Positions 12,901 through 24,900 of a stretch of DNA of 64,000 nt are shown here, piece after piece. Each line of letters opens with the position of its first letter. The first letter of the stretch is position 1. The DNA comes from Schistosoma haematobium (taxonomy: Eukaryota; Platyhelminthes; Trematoda; Strigeidida; Schistosomatidae): the NCBI RefSeq assembly GCF_000699445.3, contig NC_067197.1, positions 33,339,809 through 33,403,808 of the forward strand, read 5' to 3'. Below the pieces are notes generated by a model that did no database searches, was not told the DNA's origin, and worked only from the letters and a program-made list of their open reading frames with translations. The position numbers were made by a program, and so were the translations under genes.

Positions 12901-15900
12901 GATGGTTGGGCCACGTGTTGCGTATGCCTGAACACTGATTACCACGACGTGCAATGCTATCCGGTATTGGAGATGGTTGGAAGAAAGTTAGGGGCGGCCA
13001 AACCAAAACGTGGCATCAGTGCTTGAAGACACTAACTTCTAGTCTGAGCCATGTTGGTAGATGCAGACTACTTGGTTGGGGTCCGCGTGACTTTCGTAAC
13101 CAATGGTTGGAGACTCTTGGTGACATGGCTCAGAGTCGATCACAATGGCGTCGGTGTATACACTCCCTGTCTTCCCTTAAACTAAGAGATTAAAATCATT
13201 TCATATCTTTCTTTCTACGAACCAATTCTTTCTTCTTGTAGTATATCTCTATATGCAATCTTTCTCTTATATGTTACCACCTTTGACCTAACCACTGCTA
13301 TGAATCCGGTGTTCATCTTGCTGTGCTGATGCCGTATGGCAACCTGGACCGATGCACATATGTGCCTGGTCCTACGTTGTAGCTGACTGACTGACTGAGA
13401 CAGGGAATAATTCATGAATGGTAAATCGTATAATAATAGTTCATAGGTCAAAATAAAGCTTATAATAAGAGGGGCATGGATATGAACAGTTTAGTTATAT
13501 AAAAATTATACGATAAAAATATACTCATAATATTAGTCCATAAATGAATCCCAAAAATTACCATTCATTATTCTTATCGGGATACAACAAAGGTAATTAG
13601 ATTAGTTTAAACAAATAATATACAATTATGATAATCATTCTTACCTGGTTTTCTGATTTTTCTAATAATTTTGATTTAATGTTTATTTGTTCATTTGCTT
13701 TTGAAATTTGCTCTTTCAATAAATTTAATTCATTTACAAAATTATCATTTTGTTTGTTGAAATTTAATTCTGTATGTTCAATAGTTTCATTGGCTTTGTT
13801 TAATTCTTGTTGTAATTGTTCATTTTTACTATTTGATTCCTAGATAAATTACTTAAATTAATCAACTACTGATATGATTGCAATAAATAACACCTAATAA
13901 AAATAATTTCAAAATAAAATATTTGATGAACATGTGCCATTCAATTTCATGGATCAGTTGACGTTAGATATTAACAATATTGGATACCAACTCAGTGGTC
14001 AAGAGCTTAAGCGTTCGCGCGCGAGACCGATAGATTCTAGGTTCACATCTTGCGAGGCGGGATCGTGGATGCGCACGAAATGGCAATCAAGTGCTTCCAG
14101 GTTTTCTATAGTGGTCTAGCTTCAGTTGACTCATGATCTCAACTATTGAAATAAGAACATATATTACTCATTTTAAGTGGCTATTATTATTTCACAACTT
14201 TTGTGAAAACATTTATAACCTGAGAAAAGTATGCTGTCGAACGTGACAATGTCTTTTTTCATAAGTGCACTTGTCAATAAGTTAAAAGTATTTCGTACAA
14301 AAACTTATAAGTCACTTACGTTAGTACTAATGTAGTTTTACTTGAAGATTTGACGCTTTTATACGTACACTTATTGAATACTTTCATTATATGTGTTATA
14401 ACTTGTGGCCATGTGCCCTATCAATATGTAACGTAATGATATCGCCAATTAAAGAAGTGACGTATAGGCCGGACCGCATAAACCCGTACGAGCAGTCTAC
14501 AGTCCTTGTCGATCCTTCTTCCTGCCTAGCTCTGCCTGCTGAGTCCAGAACACCAATATCAGCCTCCGTGATATGAATCATATATTTCAAACATACTGGG
14601 TTTATACACAAACCAAACAGATCACATCGTACCATAAAATAGAAAACAACATTTGCACGAGATCTAGCCAAAAGTGGCTGTTTATGTGTGATGTAATTAA
14701 TAAACTGGGCATTAGTCAAGAACGGTAAGTCGTATAATGACAGCCTATAAGTCAAAATAAAGCTCATAATAAGAGGAACATGAATATGCATAATTTAGTT
14801 ACTTAACAATTTATTTCACGGGATTATACTATTTAAATAACATCTCCAAACCCTAATCTTCTCGATTACTGCTTATACTCTTACTACCTCTACCACTACG
14901 GGATTTGAATCGACAACTGCATCTCTGTGCTAATTTGGTGTGGCAACTCGAACTGATGTACGTACGTACGAAGTTCTACGTTGTTACTGACTGACTGACT
15001 AACAATTATACAATAAAAATATATGTATCGTATTGGTCCATAAATAGTTCTCAAAAGTTACCATTCATAATTCTCGTCGGGATATAACCACATGACAGTA
15101 GTCAGTATAATTATTTCAATTTTAAATGTTATTACCAAAAAATAATGCGAGATTCTGTGAGTCAATTGATCAGTTCTAACAGTTCAACATACCAGTTTTG
15201 TGCTACCTAACGATCTATGAGGCAAGAACACTAACAGTTAAAAATATGCTTGCTATAAAGAAAGATTGATATTTAACAAAAGATTTTTACCATTTCTACA
15301 ATAAAAATAACATTATTATATGACCCCATTTTACGTATGTTTTACAAAATAAGACGTAATATAACCGAAAAGAACCAAATCAGGTTATTGAAAAAAATAT
15401 GGATTCCAATTTCATGATGGAATTTTGGCGCGTGAAATCAACATTTCCAATTATGAAACCAAAATACATAATTTTCTGGGTGATGTGAAGAAAGAAACAA
15501 AGAAGCAATGATGAACAACGGAAGCTACTTTTGGGAACAGGGTCTCACTTAATTCAAAGTCGGTAACTTACTAATATTTAGTTTTGTACCTGTTTTATCA
15601 TGGAAGTTATAAGTCTTTGTTTGGTCCATGAATCATGACCTTACTCTTTTTTATTCCAAAATTATTGTGGTTTAAACGCAACCTTTTTCTACGCCAATTT
15701 TTACTCTAATGCTCTAGTTTACAAATAATCACATTTTTCTTATTCTTTGTGCTTTTTGGTCTTGTTAGTTATATATTGCTTCATGTCCTTTTTCGAGTTA
15801 ATCTGAATCATGACTAAATCAAGTAACAATCCAGCCGATTCAAACTCTCTCCCACGTTTGCTAGCCTATCAAGTGATAGAATATTTTTCATCTCCCTGCC

Positions 15901-18900
15901 TTCAGAGCCATTCAGTCACAACCAAACTCCTGCATTGCTAGCTTCAAAGTTGTGCTAAATAGTCTATTGAGTTAAAAGCTTAAACTAGATTCATAAAAAT
16001 TCTTTACAATATATCGATGGGTAGACGGATCACGTAGTTAACACTGGGTATCTCTGAGGAGATATAGTTAATGAAATAGGTGATAATAGAAGGAATAACA
16101 GATAGGATGACATAATAATAAGACTTACTAACCATGAGTTCGGACTCCAAATGTTTACATTTTTCTATTAAAGATTTTAATTCTGGTTGTAAATGTTGCT
16201 CAATGCATTGTTTTAATTCTAACGCTGTGGCTACACCTTCTTCACCAGTTGACAAAGCAGCTAATAAACGTGTTGATGCATTGGATGCATCAAAAGCAGC
16301 TTGTTTTTGTAAATGTTCAATTAATAAAACATGTTCTTTCATATCATTCTTTGTTGAATTTAATTCTTTTTCTAAATAATTACGTTCATCTAAAATAGTT
16401 TGAATTAATTCATTTGCTTTTTGTGAATCTAGATCACGATTATTCTATATGAAAGAAAAATATGATAAAAGTTGAAAATGATTAAATAAAAAGAACAAAT
16501 TAAACAATTAATGATTATTTAGATGTATTTTTAATAAAAGAAAGAGATTATACTTTTTCTAGTTTAGTGATAAAAACTAAAGTTAGTCATTCTTTTGAAG
16601 TGCATGTGAATGCTGAGTGAAATCCTTCTATGTTGTTATTGATTCATCGTGGACATTAACTCTGGAAGCAGATCCATCTAGCTGACAAATCCTAAATATA
16701 ACGAAACGCAGTTCATGAACTTCACTCGATGTCACAGTTCAATTTTACGAATGAAAATTTAACTATATATATATACACTGAATATTAACACATTAGTTTG
16801 GTTACTAGTTGAGACAACGCAATATATTCAATAACTCTACTCTGATAGATAAGTAGATAAATAGTTTCTCGCTTAGTATTAAAACTTTTTTGTAAGGTTG
16901 TTATATCTAAATATTTTCAAACTTATAACAAAACTAAACGACTAGCTCTGTCAATGTGCAAATATGTTCAAGTATTTTTTGTTTACAAGGTATTAGTTGT
17001 TTTACAACAAACGTGACTTATTGTGGATCAGTACTTCGACTTTAGAAGAATAATTGACCTTAGCTTATGAATGTAATTTTTAAAAGAATTAATTTGGATA
17101 ATATTTAAAGGCACTAGGTATTCATATATATATATAAGAAAACGTCTAATGTTTCATTAGTTGGATCGCAAAACAGATTCGAAGACTTTATACATCATTC
17201 ATTTTAAAAATGTTGATATGAGAGTTGTATATGGTTCGGCCAACACGAATAAGTTAATAATGATATAACTAATAAATAATTCTTTGAGGCAATTCATAGA
17301 TAATCGGTATAATAAAATTGACTTTCAAACCAATTAATATCGTTTGAAGGTAGATCACAATATCAAATGTGGTATTGTTTGAACCGCTATGGAAATTAAG
17401 AAACACTGAACGGTTGTGTGATCTCACCCCATGATACTTATGTAGTGGACACGTAATTAAATTTGTTCTTGAATAAATTAAATCCAACTATCATAATATT
17501 GGTGACTAATTTGATAATCTTAGTACGAAAATCCTTTAATCAAAACATTTGTTATTTTTGGTAATCATGAAAATTTTAGAAACCTATAAATAAATATAAT
17601 ACAATTGTAGAAAAGCTGATTTACTTGTTCAGTATCTTTGCATTATTTTTAAAATTTTGTTCCATATGATTAACCTTTGTATGATACATAAAATTTCCCA
17701 CTATCAGACTGAGAAGCATTGCTTTTTCAATAAGCTAATAACACAGTCTGTATTCGAAACATAAAACAATGATATGGAAATTCTGGGAACAAATGTAAAT
17801 AATATTACCTGAGTTGTCAGAAAGGAGTTTAGCTTAACGTATTAATTATCGAGAACCACATGCTAAATACACTCGAGAAGGATGATAAACAACAAGCATA
17901 ATAGTAATTAGTCAAGAAATTTACATCTATAATAATCTTTTTTTATGAAACTGTAGTTAATTTACTTTTTCCTCCTGATAAGATCGTTTCCATTTTGAAG
18001 CTTCACTTTGAATAGCAAGTAAACGACGTTTGAGTTTTGTCACAGTTGTATCATTCACTTTTGCTTGTTCTTCAGCACGAACCTTAATAGTAGTTAATTC
18101 CTTTTCCAACTGTGTATTACGTGTACATAAATTATCAGCTCGCTGATGTGCAGCAACTAATGCATTTTCAGCTGATGAACGTCTTTCAGACGCAGTTCGT
18201 ACAGCTTTTTCATTTTGAGTTAAATTAGCATTTGCTAAGCAAAAAAATTTGGAATGGTCATGAGCTTTTTGGAGTACAGTAATAAATGTAAAAATTCCAA
18301 GAAAGTAAATATATGGATTTTCAAATGGTAAACAATGACTCATAGAAACCTTAAATAGGAATCGTAATCCTTCAGTTATACTCGTCTGAGTTCTTCATCA
18401 GTTAAACATGACCTGGATAGCATAGTAACAATATTCACTGATAAGTATAGCCTTGAGTACCGGACAGAGAACCAGTTTTCTGGATGGTGTAGATCTACCT
18501 TATACATAAGTATCAGAAATCTTATTAGTCTAAGTTCAGATCTATCTGTTGATTGACTTCAAACAATAAAAACGAATTGAACGTCAAATATATTTTGTTA
18601 GAATGTTAGTGGTTAACACTTGCATCGAAGACATACTTCTGATTCTATTAAAACGTCGTAACCTAAATATATCTATAAATTATAGAGAATAACGTCTTCA
18701 TCACGATTTTGTAATCACCGTATTGACTCTGTGCCATAATCTAACAACACAACGATAAAAATGATGGGGATTCATTTTTTTTTGTTTTAAAACCACAGTT
18801 GTTATTAAAAATGAAAGTTACTATAACACAGTTTGGGTCTTAACACCCACAAATAGAAGCTATTTAACTTGCTAACGTTTCACGTAAGATAAAAAAGAAA

Positions 18901-21900
18901 TTAAATTCACATTCAAGTGCAGTGTTACGGAATACTGTGAGTCGAAAAAAGCAGTATTCTTCAAAAAATAATCTCAGTTGGTGCCAATGAAAACTAGGAA
19001 ACACTAGAAATCAGTTTTATCCTAGTATGGGGCATGTAAGTGGTGTACTTCAACGACCCTACTGTGGATTAATCTCAGGACGTCAGGGTCTCGCAGTGAA
19101 CGTTTCATCATTAGAACCATTAGAATGGTTTTGATAGTTTTGTTTGGTCTACCTGAAGTTTGTGCTGATGATGTTGTTCAGAAGAACGATGGAAGCCCCA
19201 CGACCAAACCATCCAGCCCAGAGAACAAAACTTCATCAAAACCATCCACTTGAGGTAAAAAAAAATCTTCTCAATCGTCCATTAGAATGGGATAACTTTA
19301 ACCACAATTAATAGGAGATATAGCATAAAAACCGTTAAGTGTCGTTGATGGAAATTGTTTCCCTTCCAACATAAGTAAATTCCAACAACAACTTAGAATA
19401 ATAATCTCAGGAACACCTATAAGTTGTCAGTAAGCCAATCGTTGTAATATAGTTGAATGGGTTTTGTGGCTATAAGAATAATGTTCAGGTAATATATGTT
19501 ATAGTTAGCTTTGGTAGATAATTACCTTGTTCAGTTTTACATCTTAATTCGTTGTATTGTTTTGCCAAGTTCTCCGCACGGGCTGAAGTTTTTTGGACAG
19601 TTAACTTGGACTTAGCCAACTCATTGGATAGGTCACAATTAATCTGTTGAAGATGAGCAATGCGACGCATTGAGTCTTTTAATTCGTTCTTACCATTCGC
19701 AATTTCTTTATTTAACTTCTGAAAAATCAAACGATCATGTTAATGAACAATAAAACGTTCAAAAGCCAAAAATAAAATAAAATATGCTTTAAATTGATTG
19801 AGTTGAACATGAACTGATCGATAATAAAATAAATCCAAGCGTGAACTACTATCAGTTGCTAAACAAAACCATAATAAACTAATCAGCATGGTTTAACTGT
19901 TTCATCTCTCAATCCCTTCTGCTTCTCAACAATAAGCCTAGAACACCTTAAACAACCATAAAAATAAATACTTAATTTAAACGTCGTTAGTAGATAGCTG
20001 TCTTAGATAAATTTATTTACAGTTATAAAGTAACCAAGGAGTTGACTTTATGCATTATGGTTAAAAAATGTGTTGGGTTGGTTGACAATTTACCATTCAC
20101 TTTTAAATTATTATTGTAAAATTTGACTGTTGTGTATCAATTGTCTAAACGATACATAGAAATGATGGCGTAAGTTTTCAATCATCAAAATGCCGTTGTT
20201 AAGTATAGTTAAGAAAGCAATAAACTTGTCAGACTTATCCGATTATTGTCCAAACATATTATTTATGAGTAATCTATATTTTAATGAAAGTTTTCCGTCT
20301 CTGTTTTTTACTTATTAGCCTAGAGCTTGTTTTTCGGTTAGTGATAAACCATCTGGAAAGAAAATGAAAACCTAAAAATTGAAAAATGTAGTTCAGAGAA
20401 GAAAACAGAAACAAAGTCATTCTCCTGATCTAATAATCTTGTCTAACATCTCAGATCAAATTATATTTGTTTTATCGTATAGAACTGATCATTTTTTCTT
20501 ATATGCTTATTGCTAACTATTCATTGATTATATTGCGTCGAATATCAGTTTTTAACCTTGACTTCAAGAGTATTTTTATACAATCATTAACCAAGGACGT
20601 GTTTTTACACGGATGAATTTTAAACGATAATACATCGAGATCTAAACCCACTTGAATTGTGAATTCCGATGTTTTAAATTTTGCAAACAAATTTTCACGG
20701 TTTTTCTCTGATTGTCTTAATATGTTATTCAGTTCTGTGATTCGACCTTCGTAGGTGTCTTGAATGGAACATATCTTTAAATAAAATTTAAAAAATGGAA
20801 ATGAAGTATAGGTGATGTTCGACTGAAGAAAATCCGATATGATGCCAACCATTATTGACATAATGAAGATACTGCCATTTTTATATCTAGAAAAATGATA
20901 ATTCCAAGTAAAGAGAAAGCTATACTCAAGTAGGATGTAGACTAGTAATCTCAGGCTCATTGAGTCAGTATTTTGTATTCTTAAACACCGAATTATTCAA
21001 AAAAAAAATACAATAATGATGACTTTTTAGACTGTACAAATGAGTTTTGTATTGTAAAAATAAAAGCAAGTTCTCGTCTTTTTACTCTAGTGCACACTCA
21101 GAATAATCCACTATAGTTTAAAGATTAGTAAGCATATAACACGTATATTTCAAGTTGTATTTTTTTAAAATTTTCAAGATACAACCAAAGATACATAGAA
21201 GGCATCCATGTGAGCACTTAGTTCACTGATTGACGTAGAAACAGTATGGGTAATTAATAGTAAAACGCTAATAATAACTAAAGGGTTTTGGAAATCTTCG
21301 ACCTTTTTAACAGGATAAAATTTGCTTTTCAAAATGTTTAATTTTCGTTACAACAATCACATTGGAAATATCCTTTTGATGGTTTTTAAATCAAACAGGA
21401 CTCATAGTATATTTAAAACGTTATGAATGAAGCTAGTTAGTTAATACATCTGGATTAGATCAACTAAAAACGTTTATTTAACTTAAATTTCCACATTATC
21501 ATTTCCTTTATGCTATAATAAGTCAGACAAGTAGTGAATTGGACATCAACATTATTGACATTTTTCCCTTTGTATGGTTTCTAACAAAAAATACAGATAT
21601 ACTAGATTATATAAACATAAACAAAATTGGAAAGCTTTGAAATACCATACTCAGAATATGTACTATGCGACGAAAACTTTGTACGGGGCTAACTAATCTG
21701 AAACATATGGCATTAGGCCTATTACTGATCTGCTGACGTCTATAATAATTATGTTTCGAAAAGGTTTTACTTCATTTATTTATTCTACGCACATACGAGT
21801 AGTGAATCGAGCCAATATTGTTATAAATACCACGTGAAGGAACAACTAAATAACATACCTTGTTTTCAAGCTCTTTTTTGTCTATTATAAAGCGTTCTCT

Positions 21901-24900
21901 TAGTTTGGCTATGCTGGAACGTAATATTTTACTGGCTTTCTGAGCCTCTTCTGTTTCTTCATTTCTTAAGAAAATAAGTTTGTTCATTTGATATTCTGCT
22001 ACTTCCACACGTTTAAAAAGTGAATTTTTTAAATCTTGAAGATATGCTTCTCTTGACTCAAGTTCCTGTAACAGCATTTCACAATTCGATTCAGCACTGA
22101 GAGAAATTTATAATATATACCAGAGAAGTAAATAGATATATTCCTACCTCATGAAAATTGTTTGATAAAAGGACAGAGTTTTAAGTTTGATACTATTATA
22201 TAGGTTAAAAGGAATAAATTATTTCCTTATGCTTATGTAGGATTAGTGTAATCGAATGAACAGAATGATGAAAAGATTCAAATGATCAAACCCCGGTTAC
22301 GTAACTGTACCTTGCTAACTGTCAGACAAAGTTAGATTCTAAGTCTACATTTCACATGGTTAATAAATTGAGATTGATAACTAAAATACCTATATCAGTA
22401 TTTACATCGATTGACTAGTAACTACTAATTCGTATTATAACTTAATTTTGCTACACACTAAATAATCCTATCTAATCAAAATAAGGCTAATTAAAACTGA
22501 CTTTACTATAACTTACTGATATATATTATTTAATCAATCTAATTACAAAATATTCAGTGACTAAACTGAAGCTTTGTGGTACAGTTTTACCTGGTAAAAG
22601 GACTTTTACTAGTAAGTACGGAGTCAGGTAAGCTTATGTAAACTCTAATATCAAGCTAGACGAATTATCAAAAACTTAGTATCAACTGAAGTTAATTTCA
22701 CATTCAGACAGTGTATCACTTTTTTCCTAACAATTAAAATACTGTTTAAATGTAACCCACTATGAAGTTTTTCATTGGTTTTTTAAGGCGTTGCCTACGG
22801 AATTTAATTATCAGCTCACTAAAAACAGAAGTACCTTTAGGTGTCACCAATGTCTACCAATACAAGATTTTAATCATTGTCCATAACTTGTCAACAAAAC
22901 TGAGAATAATAAGAGTTTTTAAAAATCTTTTGAATTTGTAATCAATTTGTAAACAAGCTTTAAACATGAAGTTCATTAAAATTTCTAGCGTTTAACGAAA
23001 GAATAAAAGATTATGAGTAAAAAGATGTACCTCAAGAAGACATCATCTAGAATTCCGAGTGGCTATGTTTAGTCCAGAATGATTGTTTAAGAACCTTTAA
23101 CGTCTGATGTAAAGTAAACGATCTGTTAGTTAAAGTTACAGCATTTTGCAACATTGCAAATGAAAAATCCCTAAAACCAATTTGACGCCGTATTTTAACA
23201 AATACTAGATAAAATATTATTTGGAAAATTATAAGTATACACATAACGAACCAAATTTAACAAAGGATTCGTGTGTGCGTTTATTTATTCGCAGAACAGA
23301 TTCATTTCTCTGAAAGTATCCATGTTTACTAATGGTTGAACTCAAGCGTCACTGAAGAACGCGTAGGAAAGGATTCACGTGGCCTATAATAATGCGAGGA
23401 TAGTACATACCGGTACTTTTACTCTAAGCTAAACAATGTCAAATACTGAATTGAAAACACGGAATTTCTTATTATTATCAAACACACTGTCAGAAAAACG
23501 TACTCGGTATTAGAACTTTCGAAATCTCATCTTGTTACAGATATTACTGTTCTGTTAAGCTATACTTTTATCTCTGTATGAAGACCTTGAGGAAACGAAA
23601 TTGTAAATTATGGGTAAAGCCTATCGATAAACTATTCTCACCATGTGACATCCGACAAACAAGCAAATATACAAACCTATCCAAACAATTTCAAATGTAT
23701 CCTCGATCCACTGCCACTTTTTAAACTCTGTTAAAAAGTAAATAAAAACTTTCCTATCCTTTTATCAGCGAACTAACATACATGGCTAAGACGCAAATGC
23801 TACTTTACGCTGAAGTCAAAACATAACTGGAAGTAACAGATAGTGGGTGTAATTTCTCTCAAGAGTGACTTAGGTGTCGTGGTTAAATGACATACAATGT
23901 CATTCATACCAACCAATCCAGCCCAGTTTGCTTCTAAAGGGATCAGATGCCCGAATGGCCTAAACTGCAGAAGTGATTAGCGTACTTGTCATTTTCCTAA
24001 TTCGCAATGATGTAGATGACACAGTGAGTCAACCTCCTGTCACTTAATTGCAGTTAAAAGTTTTTTTTAGATATGAGGGTTAAGAAGAACTTTCAAACAC
24101 AGAATTTCGCTCACCACGGTTTGGTGAAAAGGTTAAAAGTGGAAACATGTTTATGGTGCAGGCCACAGTTTAATAGATCACTTGAATCCCTTCAAGAGAG
24201 TACAGAGGGCCAACATCCATACAAAGTCGATAAAGTTTGGCTTACCATAAAATAGGTGCCTTAAAAAGTAAAGCTAGTAGACTAAATAATGGTATACTGG
24301 ATACCACGTGATTTTAAACCTGAAGTATCTTTTTCTCCCTAACTTGGTAAGAAAAACTGATATGTAACTAAAAGCAAGTATAGGATCAAAAGAAAGAGAT
24401 TTGCTATAATATACAAGATTTCTCAGTGTCCAATCAAGTCTTGTGTTTAACTGTCGGAAGAAATGGTGTTAAAACCCAAAATTAACTTACCAAAGAGGAC
24501 CAAGCTTGGAGGCTCATTAAAAACGAGGCTACAAAAGTCTTCACCACCTTGCTATCAAAAAGTAGATCTGAATCATATATATTACATGACAGCAATTATC
24601 AAAGCCGAATGCTCATATTTTTATCAATATATACTGGTCTTATATTTCTATACTTACACAAAGAAACAACTTGGAAACAGAACCCAGCTCTAACAGAACT
24701 TTGTGCAAAAGTTTAACATTATCTCCGAAGAAAAAAATACGACATAGAAATAGCTAGATTTCTGTGGATGGACAACTTTGTTTAAACTCCTACACAATCT
24801 GTTATGCTCACTAAAAGCAATCTTCGACATAAAGGAATGCACAAATGTATCAAAGAAACAATAAAACTGTGCACATACGCATATCGTCTTTCTTTTTCTA

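Noticed and set aside
13628..13843. A 71-codon plus-strand frame rich in Phe, Cys and Ser
   Set aside because: It is the shadow of minus-strand coiled-coil exon 7, which has both splice sites and matching phase.
24491..24600. Open minus-strand stretch ending in a perfect TTG|GTAAGT donor
   Set aside because: In the phase needed between exons 1 and 2 it contains a stop, and exons 1 and 2 join perfectly without it. Could belong to an alternative transcript.
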